From Rhizobium sp. Root274 (GTDB lineage: Bacteria > Pseudomonadota > Alphaproteobacteria > Rhizobiales > Rhizobiaceae), in contig NZ_LMJE01000010.1 in the NCBI RefSeq assembly GCF_001429245.1, positions 1 through 64,000 on the forward strand: a stretch of DNA of 64,000 nt, given 5' to 3'. Numbering within the stretch: position 1 is the first letter of the stretch; every line of letters starts with the position of its first letter. The notes under the pieces are model-generated. The model worked only from the letters and a program-made list of their open reading frames with translations. It was not told the DNA's origin and did no database searches. This document shows positions 16,707 through 24,996 of this stretch, piece after piece. The translations under genes were made by a program, and so were the position numbers.

Positions 16707-17742
16707 CACCACTCTGCGCAGCATCCCCGACCTGATCGCCGCCGGCCTGGTCGGGGCCGATCAGGCACAAGCTCTGACAGCTGTTGCCGACCGCTATGCC
16801 ATCGCGCTGACGTCAACGGTCGCAAACCTGATCGACCCTTACAATCCGCACGATCCGATCGCTGCGCAATATATCCCGACGGCAGCGGAACTGATCGAGC
16901 ATCCTGACGAACGGCCCGATCCGATCGGCGACCACCCGCATTCGCCGGTCGAGGGTATCGTTCATCGCTATCCGGACCGGGTGCTGCTCAAGCTATTGCA
17001 TGTCTGTCCGGTCTACTGCCGCTTCTGCTTTCGTCGGGAAATGGTCGGCCCGGACGGGGATGGAACCCTGTCATCGGACCAGCTTGAGACTGCACTCAGC
17101 TACATCAGCAGCGACAAACGCATCTGGGAGGTGATCCTCACCGGCGGCGACCCGCTGATCCTCTCGCCGCGACGCCTCCGCGAGGTCATGCAGGCTCTTT
17201 CCGCCATTGATCACGTGAAGATAATCCGCATCCACAGCCGCGTTCCCGCCGTCGATCCCGCGCGGATCACCCCGGATCTGGTGGAAGGGCTGAAGGCCTC
17301 CGGCAAAACCGTCTTCATCGCGTTGCATGCCAATCATCCGCGCGAGCTAACAGACGAGGTGCGTTCCGCCTCCGCAAGGCTTATCGATTCCGGCATCTCC
17401 ATGGTCAGCCAGAGCGTGTTGTTGAAAGGCATCAACGACAATGCCGAGATTTTGGCAGAACTGATGCGTAGCTTCGTCGAGATGCGAGTGAAGCCTTACT
17501 ATCTTCACCACCCCGACATGGCCCCCGGCACCGGTCATTTTCGCCTTACCATTGCACAAGGGCAGGCGATCATACGTGAGCTTCGCAACCACGTCTCCGG
17601 TCTCTGTATCCCGCATTACATCCTGGATCTGCCGGATGGGCACGGCAAGGTCGAAGCGGGCGCAAGCGCTCTTCGCGAAATTGAACCAAATCGGTACATC
17701 ATCATGGACCGCCATGGAGACGAACGGGCGTATCAAGGGTAA
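16699..17742 (+). CDS. epmB: EF-P lysine 2,3-aminomutase (radical SAM)
   Basis: It converts L-lysine to (R)-beta-lysine, the donor for EpmA. The 347-residue protein carries the radical-SAM cluster motif CPVYCRFCF (CxxxCxxC) near residue 102, the SAM-binding TGGDPLILS, and PLP-type features of aminomutases toward the C-terminus. Family length is about 340 residues, shorter than clostridial KamA (about 415). The start overlaps the end of epmA. I assign the EF-P role from this coupling and from efp next door; KamA-type lysine fermentation would be the alternative. Confidence 0.94.
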   Translation: MADTTLRSIPDLIAAGLVGADQAQALTAVADRYAIALTSTVANLIDPYNPHDPIAAQYIPTAAELIEHPDERPDPIGDHPHSPVEGIVHRYPDRVLLKLLHVCPVYCRFCFRREMVGPDGDGTLSSDQLETALSYISSDKRIWEVILTGGDPLILSPRRLREVMQALSAIDHVKIIRIHSRVPAVDPARITPDLVEGLKASGKTVFIALHANHPRELTDEVRSASARLIDSGISMVSQSVLLKGINDNAEILAELMRSFVEMRVKPYYLHHPDMAPGTGHFRLTIAQGQAIIRELRNHVSGLCIPHYILDLPDGHGKVEAGASALREIEPNRYIIMDRHGDERAYQG

Positions 17743-17907
17743 AGAAACTTGGTAAATCCGGTTCAACTGTCAATAAAGGTAGATTTTAGACATAGAGTCA
17801 CATGAGATCCGTAGCATTTTACCGGATTCTTTAGCGAAAACTTCGTCTTTCCTCTGTAAGAAATCGCTCAATAAAAATTCGAGCCATGACTTGGGGAAGG
17901 AAAATCG
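17743..17907. other. Leader/promoter region of the carrier-protein cluster
   Basis: An A/T-rich gap holds the promoter of the five-gene unit that follows. Two complementary 8-mers, AATCCGGT (17755-17762) and ACCGGATT (17821-17828), could pair across about 58 bases. The ribosome site GGGGAAGGAAAA precedes the carrier protein. No known RNA family was recognised. Confidence 0.4.
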
Positions 17908-18159
17908 ATGAACGACACCATTCGCGCACTTCTGTCGAAACTGGGCGGCCTTCCGGTCGCGGTCGACACGCTCGCCGATGAGGCGGACCTCTACGCTGCC
18001 GGCCTGTCCTCATTCGCATCGGTCCAACTGATGCTTGGCCTCGAAGAGGCCTTCGATATGGAATTTCCGGATCATCTGCTGAACCGCAAGTCCTTCGCCA
18101 GCATCGCGGCCATAGAGACCACGGTCAACACCATCCTTGAGGACAGAAAGGTCGCCTGA
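17908..18159 (+). CDS. Stand-alone acyl/aminoacyl carrier protein
   Basis: This 83-residue carrier protein has the four-helix pattern of acyl carrier proteins. The usual GxDS motif is changed to GLSS (residues 32-35); Ser35 aligns with the phosphopantetheine serine and is followed by FASVQLMLGLEEAF. It heads a unit with an aa:CP ligase, the arrangement described in Agrobacterium (Atu2571-2573) and Bradyrhizobium, where the carrier accepts glycine or alanine rather than fatty acids (Mocibob and colleagues, 2010; recalled). Its stop overlaps the next start by one base (TGATG). It is therefore very unlikely to be the fatty-acid AcpP. Confidence 0.9.
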   Translation: MNDTIRALLSKLGGLPVAVDTLADEADLYAAGLSSFASVQLMLGLEEAFDMEFPDHLLNRKSFASIAAIETTVNTILEDRKVA

Positions 18160-19340
18160 TGGACCTAGCGAGCAAGTCGGCCGACCAGAGCCTCAAAGCC
18201 CGCGCGTCGCGGGTTGCCATCATCGCCGCAGTCTATGCCGACGATGTCGACAGGCAAGGCCGCTTTCCCCTCGAAGCCATCGAGGCGATGAAGGCCGAAC
18301 AGCTTCTCGGCATTCAGATCCCTGCAGATTGCAGTGGTGAAGGTCGCTCGACCTCGGAGATTGCCGAGATCTGCACCATCATCGCTCAAGCCTGTGCGGC
18401 AAGCGCCATGATCTTCGCCATGCACCAGATCAAGGTATCGAGCCTCGTCTCGCACGGCACCGAAGCCGAGTGGCATCGCGGTTTCATGCGCCGGATCTGC
18501 GACGAACAGCTGCTGCTCGGCTCGGCCACGACCGAAGGCGGCATCGGCGGCAATCTACGCAACTCCATCTGCGCCATCGAAGTAGACGGAGACCGCTGCC
18601 GTTTGGAGAAGGACGCAACCGTCATCTCCTACGGCAAACATGCAGACGCAATCCTGATCACCTCGCGCGCCCACAAGGATGCGCCACCGACCGACCAGGT
18701 CATGACGGTCTTCCTCAAGGACCAATACACGCTTGAGCAGACCCATGTCTGGGACACGCTCGGCATGCGCGGAACTTGCTCGGATGGCTTCCTCTTCAAG
18801 GGCGAAGCACCCTCCGTGCAGATCCTGCCAAAGCCCTTCGCAGAGATCGCGGCACAGTCGATGCTCGCAAATTCCCACCTGCTCTGGAGCGCGCTCTGGT
18901 ACGGCATCGCCGTCGACGCCTTCACCAAGGCCCAGACCTTCATCCGCGCTGCTGCCCGCAAGGCGCCAGGCACCCAGCCTCCGGGCCTCGTGCAGCTGGC
19001 CGAGATGTCGAGCGAGCTGCAAGTCATCCGGTCCAACATCCAGGCGGGGCTGGCCTCCTATGAGCAAGCCTCGAAGGACCCGGATCGCTTGTCCTCCATG
19101 GGCTTCGCCGTCGCGATGAACAACGTCAAGATCGCCTCTTCCGAGATGATCTTGCCAGTCATCAACCAGGCGCTCAGGATCTGCGGCATCATGGGCTACA
19201 AGAACGGCACGCCGTTCAGCCTCGGCCGGCATCTGCGGGATGCCCATTCCGCCGAACTGATGATTTCCAATGACCGCATTCTCGGCAACACGTCGACGAT
19301 GCTGCTCGTGCATAAACAAGAAACCGGATTGCTGGGGTAA
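18159..19340 (+). CDS. Acyl-CoA dehydrogenase-like flavoprotein, probably acting on a carrier-bound aminoacyl group
   Basis: The 393-residue protein has the acyl-CoA dehydrogenase layout: an N-terminal helical domain, a central beta domain with the FAD-contacting [10 protein letters not shown] segment, and a C-terminal four-helix bundle. The C-terminal active-site region ([21 protein letters not shown]) lacks the YEG/YGG pattern of fatty-acid enzymes, so substrate and base may differ. Coupling by one base to the carrier protein suggests it oxidises an aminoacyl-S-carrier, as prolyl-carrier oxidases do in antibiotic pathways. That reaction is inference; simple acyl-CoA oxidation remains possible. 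Confidence 0.85.
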   Translation: MDLASKSADQSLKARASRVAIIAAVYADDVDRQGRFPLEAIEAMKAEQLLGIQIPADCSGEGRSTSEIAEICTIIAQACAASAMIFAMHQIKVSSLVSHGTEAEWHRGFMRRICDEQLLLGSATTEGGIGGNLRNSICAIEVDGDRCRLEKDATVISYGKHADAILITSRAHKDAPPTDQVMTVFLKDQYTLEQTHVWDTLGMRGTCSDGFLFKGEAPSVQILPKPFAEIAAQSMLANSHLLWSALWYGIAVDAFTKAQTFIRAAARKAPGTQPPGLVQLAEMSSELQVIRSNIQAGLASYEQASKDPDRLSSMGFAVAMNNVKIASSEMILPVINQALRICGIMGYKNGTPFSLGRHLRDAHSAELMISNDRILGNTSTMLLVHKQETGLLG

Positions 19341-19345
19341 CGGAC

Positions 19346-20254
19346 ATGGATATGCAGGTAAGCTTTCTCGACCGCCTCTTCGAGAGCGGCCTTCTTATCG
19401 AGACCGGTGTCGACGGCCTTTATGGCCGCAGCGGCCAGTTCGAAGATGTCATTGCCGCCTTCGAACGCCTGATCGACCGCGTTGGCGGTGCAGACGGCGC
19501 CGAGGCAATCCGCTTTCCGCCCGGCATGAACCGCGCCTATTTCGAGGCGAGCGGCTACATGAAGAGCTTCCCGCAACTGGCTGGCACCGTGCATTCCTTC
19601 TGCGGCAACGACCACGACCATATGAGCCTCCTGCAATGCATGGAGGAAGGCGGAGACTGGACGAAGGAGCAGAAGGCGACCGACATCACGCTGACGCCGG
19701 CTGCCTGCTACCCGCTCTATCCGACGGTTGCCAAGCGCGGCCCGATCTCCATGGATGGCGGCCTCTTCGATCTTCAGTCTTATTGCTTCCGTCATGAGCC
19801 GTCGAAGGACCCGGCCCGCCAGCAACTGTTCCGCATGCGCGAATATGTCTGCATGGGCACCGAGGCGCATGTTACGACCTTCCGCCAGACCTGGATGGAC
19901 CGTGGCGTCGAGATGATGAAGTCGATCGGCCTCGACGTCGAGATCGATGTCGCAAACGACCCCTTCTTCGGCCGCGCCGGCCGCCTGATGGCCAACAACC
20001 AGCGCGACCAGAACCTCAAATTCGAGCTCCTGATCCCGGTCACCTCGCAGGCCAACAAGACCGCCTGCATGAGCTTCAACTATCACCAGGATGCCTTTGG
20101 CCAGAAGTGGGGCCTCACCCTTGCCGACGGCTCGACCGCCTTCACGGCCTGCGTCGGCTTTGGCCTGGAGCGCATCGCGCTTGCGCTCTTTGCGCAGCAT
20201 GGCCTCGACACCGCCCAGTGGCCCGAGCACGTCCGCAAGACGCTCTGGGGCTGA
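19346..20254 (+). CDS. Amino acid:[carrier protein] ligase (seryl-tRNA synthetase-like, truncated)
   Basis: This 302-residue protein is a class II synthetase catalytic core without the tRNA-binding coiled coil of SerRS. The experimentally described relatives (Bradyrhizobium Bll0957, Agrobacterium Atu2573) activate glycine or alanine with ATP and load the phosphopantetheine arm of a small carrier protein. Visible features are SerRS-type zinc-site residues (Cys in [17 protein letters not shown]), a motif 2 region ([27 protein letters not shown], residues about 141-167) and a motif 3 ([12 protein letters not shown]). It lies six bases after the dehydrogenase. Its partner carrier is the first gene of the unit. 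Confidence 0.9.
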   Translation: MDMQVSFLDRLFESGLLIETGVDGLYGRSGQFEDVIAAFERLIDRVGGADGAEAIRFPPGMNRAYFEASGYMKSFPQLAGTVHSFCGNDHDHMSLLQCMEEGGDWTKEQKATDITLTPAACYPLYPTVAKRGPISMDGGLFDLQSYCFRHEPSKDPARQQLFRMREYVCMGTEAHVTTFRQTWMDRGVEMMKSIGLDVEIDVANDPFFGRAGRLMANNQRDQNLKFELLIPVTSQANKTACMSFNYHQDAFGQKWGLTLADGSTAFTACVGFGLERIALALFAQHGLDTAQWPEHVRKTLWG

Positions 20255-20261
20255 GAGCAAG

Positions 20262-21227
20262 ATGACGGCAGTCTTTTCCGGCCTCGATCCGGCGGCCTAC
20301 ACACCCCATGCGCTCCACTCCAGCGAGCGCATGTGGCCCGAGACGAATTGCTATGTCGACCTCTGGATCGAGGTCCTCTCGGCTCAAGGGCTGAGCCCGG
20401 AAGCCATGCTGGGCTTCACACTCACCCAGGAATTCGAGGGCGACCAATTCACCTTCTTCAAGGTGCCGCTCGAAGATCTCGAAAGCCTCTACGACATCCG
20501 CGTGACCGAACTGGCGATCTTCGACCGCGTAGAAACGCATGTGGAAGAACAGATCCGCCGCGGGCGTCTGTGCTTGGTCGAGATGGACAGCTATTTCATG
20601 CCGGACACGCAAGGCGTTGGCTACCGTCAGGAACACGGCAAGACCACCGTCGGCATCAACCGCCTCGACGTCGCCGCCCGCAGCATGGACTATTTCCATA
20701 ATGGCGGCTTCTTCCGCGTCGAGGGCGAGGATTTCGACGGCGTGTTCCAGCTCGATCCGCCGGAAGGAGCCTTGCCCTTTCTGCCCTATACCGAATTCGC
20801 GAAGTTCCCAGAACGGCAGACGTCACCCGCGCACCAGCGCGAGATTGCCGCTTTGCTGCTGCAGAGACATTTCGCCCGGCGCCCCGCCGCCAACCCGATT
20901 GCTGCCTTCGCAGCGGTCTTCCCGGCGCAGGTGGAAGCCATTGCCGAGCGTCCCTTTGGCTACTTCCATAAATATGCGTTCAATACGCTCCGCCAATTCG
21001 GTGCCAATTTCGAGCTGCTCGCCAGTCATCTGGCCTGGCTCGATAAGGAGACCCATGCCGATGCGATCGCGGAAGCGCTGAAGATCAGCGAGAACGCAAA
21101 GACGGTCCAGTTCCAGCTCGCGCGTGCCATCGCCCGCAAGAAATTCGATCCGCTCGCCGCAGCGCTCGATCCGGCGGTTGCGGCCTGGGACCGGCTGATG
21201 GATGATCTCGGCAGCCGGCTGATTTGA
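20262..21227 (+). CDS. DUF1839 family protein, possible cysteine-dependent (amino)acyltransferase
   Basis: A 321-residue protein of the DUF1839 family, which accompanies aa:CP ligases. The start at 20262 lies seven bases after the ligase stop. Near the N-terminus is ETNCYVDLWIEVL with Cys30, followed by YRQEHGKTTVGIN with His125 and SMDYFHNGGFFRVEGEDFDGVF. The spacing of Cys then His recalls the papain-like BtrH fold, where an acyl group is moved from a carrier protein to an acceptor. That comparison is my inference from motif order, not a recognised match. If right, this is the release or transfer enzyme of the unit. Confidence 0.75.
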   Translation: MTAVFSGLDPAAYTPHALHSSERMWPETNCYVDLWIEVLSAQGLSPEAMLGFTLTQEFEGDQFTFFKVPLEDLESLYDIRVTELAIFDRVETHVEEQIRRGRLCLVEMDSYFMPDTQGVGYRQEHGKTTVGINRLDVAARSMDYFHNGGFFRVEGEDFDGVFQLDPPEGALPFLPYTEFAKFPERQTSPAHQREIAALLLQRHFARRPAANPIAAFAAVFPAQVEAIAERPFGYFHKYAFNTLRQFGANFELLASHLAWLDKETHADAIAEALKISENAKTVQFQLARAIARKKFDPLAAALDPAVAAWDRLMDDLGSRLI

Positions 21228-21237
21228 GGAACGGGAC

Positions 21238-23706
21238 ATGACGGGAACGATCTATCTGGGAGCGGATACCCGTCCGCTGGAACAGGGCTGGACGCTTCTC
21301 GTCACCGAAGCTGGGCGATACGCAGTCCCCTCGGACGTTCACCGCCCCGCAGCTCGCATTGCCGCCCCCGTGCCGGGCACCGTAGCCGGTGCACTTGCCG
21401 ATGCCGGCCTCTTCGATCCGGAAAATCCGCACCCTCTGCACGACAAGGATGCCTGGTATTTCCGCTCTCTAGAGGGTGAAACGCCAGGACCGGCAATCCT
21501 GCGGTTTGAGGGGCTCGCCACGATTGCCGAGATCTATCTGAACGGCAGTCTCTACGCGACCAGCGACAGCATGTTCAAAAGCCTCGACATTGCCGTCGAT
21601 CTCACAGGGCAGGACGACTTGGTCATCTGTTTTCGCGCCCTGCAGCCACATCTGGACAAGCGCGGGCCCCGTGCCCGCTGGCGCCCGCAGATGTTTGATC
21701 ACCAGGGCCTGCGCCTCCTGCGCACGACACCGCTCGGTCACATGCCCGGCTGGTGCCCGGAAATCCATCCCGTCGGCCCATACAGGCCCATACTCCTGAT
21801 CCGCCCCGCCCTGGATCAGATTTCCAACCTGTCGATCAAGACCGATTTCGACGACTTCGGCACCGGCAAGCTTTCCGTGCGCCTGCGCATGGAGGGAAGC
21901 CCCGCCGCAGCCATCCTCTGCTGCGGCAAGATTGCGGATATGACGCCCGGCCCGGATGGCTTGCTCGAAGCGCAGCTGGTTCTCCCGAACGTAACGCCCT
22001 GGTGGCCGCGCACGTACGGCAATCCCGCACTGCACGATCTGACCCTGTCGATCGACGGACGGATCCACTCGCTCGGCCTTGTCGGTTTCCGCCGTATCGA
22101 GATCGACCGCGACGACGACGGCAAGGGTTTTGGCCTCAGGGTCAATGGCGTCTCCGTCTTCTGCCGCGGCGCCATCTGGACGAATGCCGACATCCTGCGT
22201 CTGCCGGGCTCGGCGGAGGCCTATGCCCCCTGGCTCGCAAAGGCGGCCGAGGCCAACATGAACATGATCCGCATCGGCGGGACCATGACCTATGAGAGCC
22301 CGGACTTCTTCAGTCTTTGCGATCAGATGGGCATACTGGTCTGGCAGGATCTGATGCTTGCGAATTTCGACTATCCGTTCGCCGACGAAGCTTTCGCCGC
22401 AAAGGTAGAGCAGGAAGTCAGAAACCTGCTGGGCAGAGTACAGCGCCATCCCTCGCTTGCCGTGGTGTGCGGCGGCAGCGAAGTGTTCCAGCAAGGCGCC
22501 ATGCTCGGCCTGCCCGTCTCGGCCTGGAACGGGGCATTCTTCAACGAGACCCTTCCGCGCCTCCTAGACCACGGTCGCCCGGATTGTGCCTTCGTTGCCA
22601 ACTCCCCCTCGGGCGGTCCGATGCCGTTTTCCGTCAACGAGGGTGTCACCCATTATTACGGCGTCGGCGCCTATCAACGTCCGCTGGAGGACGCACGCCG
22701 TGCGAATGTCCGCTTTGCCGCCGAATGCCTCGCCTTTGCCAATGTCCCGCAGCAGCGCACGCTCGACAGACATTTGCCGGTCGCGGCCGTGCACGAGCCG
22801 CGCTGGAAGGCCCGCGTTCCCCGCGACCGCGGCGCATCCTGGGATTTCGAGGATGTCCGCGATCACTACCTCCACACCCTCTATGACCTAGACCCAGCCC
22901 GCCTGCGACGCGAAGACCTCGGCCGTTATCTCGACCTCTCCCGCGCCGTGACCACCGAAGTCGTGACGGATACATTTGCGGAATGGCGCAGGACCGGATC
23001 ATCCTGTCGGGGTGCCCTGGTCTGGACCCTTCAGGATCTTCAAGCCGGTGCCGGCTGGGGTTTGATCGACGCAACGGGCGAAGCCAAGCCGATTTGGTAT
23101 GGCCTCAAACGCGCCTTACGGCCGCTGCAGGTCCTATTGACGGATGAAGGCACAAACGGGCTGTCGATCCATCTTGTCAACGAAAGCGCCATCGACCAGA
23201 GCGTGACGCTTGAGATAGCCTGCCTGCGAGACGGCCGACAGGCTGTGGTCAAAGCCAGCCGGCCCCTCACCCTTGACGCCCATTGCACGGTGGAACTCGC
23301 AGCAACAGATCTGTTCGGCACCTTCTTCGACACGACTTACGCCTTTCGCTTTGGCCCGCCCTCGCATGACGTGACTGTCGCACGGCTTCTCTCGGCGGAA
23401 GGCACATTACTCGCTGACGCCTTCCATTTCCCGATTGGACGCAGCAAAGCGCTCCATCCGGCAAGCGTCGAGCACGCGCTCACCGCCACCGACAACGGGT
23501 GGCAGTTGGATTTGACCGCAAGCCACTTCGCCCAGTCGGTTCATCTCGATTTCGAGCACTACCTGCCGGACGACGACTGGTTCCATCTGGCACCGGGACA
23601 GCCACGGAGCATCCGCCTGCTACCACGCCCAGGCGCCGACGTGACCGTCAAGCCGAGCGGTAACCTCACCCAACTGGGAAGCCGCACCGGCCACACCATT
23701 TCCTGA
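21238..23706 (+). CDS. Glycoside hydrolase family 2-like protein (beta-mannosidase-like)
   Basis: The 822-residue protein has the GH2 order: an N-terminal jelly roll (WYFRSLEG, FEGLATIAEIYLNGSLY), an immunoglobulin-like domain, a TIM barrel (residues about 290-600) and C-terminal beta domains. There is no signal peptide, so it is probably cytosolic. The acid/base candidate is Glu415 in CGGSEVFQQ, where typical beta-mannosidases read GNNE; the nucleophile candidate is Glu496 in RFAAECLAF. Both glutamates are present but the surroundings differ. It starts ten bases after DUF1839 and ends the unit, so it may act on a glycosylated product of the carrier pathway. The substrate is unknown. Confidence 0.82.
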   Translation: MTGTIYLGADTRPLEQGWTLLVTEAGRYAVPSDVHRPAARIAAPVPGTVAGALADAGLFDPENPHPLHDKDAWYFRSLEGETPGPAILRFEGLATIAEIYLNGSLYATSDSMFKSLDIAVDLTGQDDLVICFRALQPHLDKRGPRARWRPQMFDHQGLRLLRTTPLGHMPGWCPEIHPVGPYRPILLIRPALDQISNLSIKTDFDDFGTGKLSVRLRMEGSPAAAILCCGKIADMTPGPDGLLEAQLVLPNVTPWWPRTYGNPALHDLTLSIDGRIHSLGLVGFRRIEIDRDDDGKGFGLRVNGVSVFCRGAIWTNADILRLPGSAEAYAPWLAKAAEANMNMIRIGGTMTYESPDFFSLCDQMGILVWQDLMLANFDYPFADEAFAAKVEQEVRNLLGRVQRHPSLAVVCGGSEVFQQGAMLGLPVSAWNGAFFNETLPRLLDHGRPDCAFVANSPSGGPMPFSVNEGVTHYYGVGAYQRPLEDARRANVRFAAECLAFANVPQQRTLDRHLPVAAVHEPRWKARVPRDRGASWDFEDVRDHYLHTLYDLDPARLRREDLGRYLDLSRAVTTEVVTDTFAEWRRTGSSCRGALVWTLQDLQAGAGWGLIDATGEAKPIWYGLKRALRPLQVLLTDEGTNGLSIHLVNESAIDQSVTLEIACLRDGRQAVVKASRPLTLDAHCTVELAATDLFGTFFDTTYAFRFGPPSHDVTVARLLSAEGTLLADAFHFPIGRSKALHPASVEHALTATDNGWQLDLTASHFAQSVHLDFEHYLPDDDWFHLAPGQPRSIRLLPRPGADVTVKPSGNLTQLGSRTGHTIS

Positions 23707-24010
23707 CCCGACGCCGGAGCGAGTGGCAAACGGTAGGAGAGGTCGGCGCCTCCTTTCTCCGAAATCTCCCGTCAGCGATCCCACGACGACGGGGATGCGT
23801 CTTTGGAAGACGCAACGGGAACGGAGTTTTCCACCTTCTGCCCTAATCTCGCAGTCCAGAAGCAAGCGGGCGGTCGCCGACGGAGGAGAGGTTCATCCGG
23901 CATCGGCGTCATCTTCCACTTCGCAAACAACCGGTTGCACAGGCGGCGCTTTCCGAGATGCCGCAAATGCGATAGAGACGCGCGGCAGATCCGCAGGGAG
24001 AAGAGAACCG
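23707..24010 (+). other. purU 5' leader, no gene
   Basis: This 304-base gap holds a perfect 7-bp hairpin, GCGTCTT (23797-23803) with AAGACGC (23807-23813). The coding frame of purU runs back through the gap without a stop, but that extension has no family similarity. I checked for glycine- and tetrahydrofolate-riboswitch landmarks and did not find them. Confidence 0.45.
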
Positions 24011-24895
24011 ATGAAGAGCTATGTTTTGACAGTATCCTGCCCGTCGACGCGCGGGATCGTGGCCGCGATCTCCGGCTATCTGGCGGAGCAGGGCTGCAAC
24101 ATCGTCGACAGTTCCCAGTTCGACGACCTCGATACCGGGCAGTTCTTCATGCGCGTATCCTTCATTTCCGAAGAAGGGGCCGCTCAGGCGAAGATCGAGC
24201 AAGGTTTCACGCCGGTTGCCGAACGCTTCGGCATGAACTGGAATCTCTATGACGCCGCCAAGCGGGAAAAGGTCCTGCTGATGGTCTCCCGCTTCGGCCA
24301 CTGCCTGAACGACCTGCTCTATCGCTGGAAGATCGGCGCGCTCCCGATCGAGATCGTCGGTGTTGTCTCGAACCACTTCGACTACCAGAAGGTCGTCGTG
24401 AACCACGACATCCCCTTCCACCACATCCCGGTGACCAAGGCCAACAAGCCCGAGGCCGAGGCCCGCATCATGGACCTCGTCGAGCAGACCGGCACGGAAC
24501 TCATCGTGCTTGCCCGCTACATGCAGATCCTGTCGGACCAGATGTGCAGCAAGATGTCCGGCAAGATCATCAACATCCACCACTCCTTCCTGCCCTCTTT
24601 CAAGGGTGCCAACCCCTACAAGCAGGCTTTTGAGCGCGGCGTGAAGCTGATCGGCGCGACAGCGCACTACGTCACCGCCGATCTCGATGAAGGTCCGATC
24701 ATCGAACAGGACGTTGCCCGCATCACCCATGCCCAGTCGGCAGACGATTACGTCTCGATCGGCCGTGACGTTGAAAGCCAGGTGCTGGCCCGCGCAATCC
24801 ACGCTCATATCCACCACCGCACCTTCATCAACGGCAACCGCACCGTCGTCTTCCCGGCAAGCCCGGGCTCCTACGCCTCCGAGCGCATGGGCTGA
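24011..24895 (+). CDS. purU: Formyltetrahydrofolate deformylase
   Basis: The enzyme hydrolyses 10-formyl-THF to THF and formate, balancing one-carbon units. The start at 24011 follows GGGAGAAG and gives 294 residues, close to the family (280-290). Residues about 1-85 form an ACT domain (YVLTVSCPSTRGIVAAIS) that senses metabolites. The C-terminal formyl-transferase fold carries the catalytic region INIHHSFLPSFKGANPY and the conserved Asp in HYVTADLDEGPII. The Gly-Arg-tRNA-type formyltransferases lack the ACT domain, so PurU is the best fit. Single gene. Confidence 0.94.
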   Translation: MKSYVLTVSCPSTRGIVAAISGYLAEQGCNIVDSSQFDDLDTGQFFMRVSFISEEGAAQAKIEQGFTPVAERFGMNWNLYDAAKREKVLLMVSRFGHCLNDLLYRWKIGALPIEIVGVVSNHFDYQKVVVNHDIPFHHIPVTKANKPEAEARIMDLVEQTGTELIVLARYMQILSDQMCSKMSGKIINIHHSFLPSFKGANPYKQAFERGVKLIGATAHYVTADLDEGPIIEQDVARITHAQSADDYVSIGRDVESQVLARAIHAHIHHRTFINGNRTVVFPASPGSYASERMG

Positions 24896-24996
24896 CGCCC
24901 CGTGGCGGGGCGGCCGGTGCTGCCCTGCCACCTTGGATTGGACGGTTGACGCTGCTCTGCTAGTCTCGGGGCCTTGATTCCCTTGGGAGACCCCAG

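Noticed and set aside
23723-24010. N-terminal extension of purU
   Set aside because: The ACT domain begins right at the start at 24011, and the extension is low-complexity.
23707-24010. Glycine or THF riboswitch ahead of purU
   Set aside because: Only a simple hairpin is visible; conserved core bases of these classes are absent.
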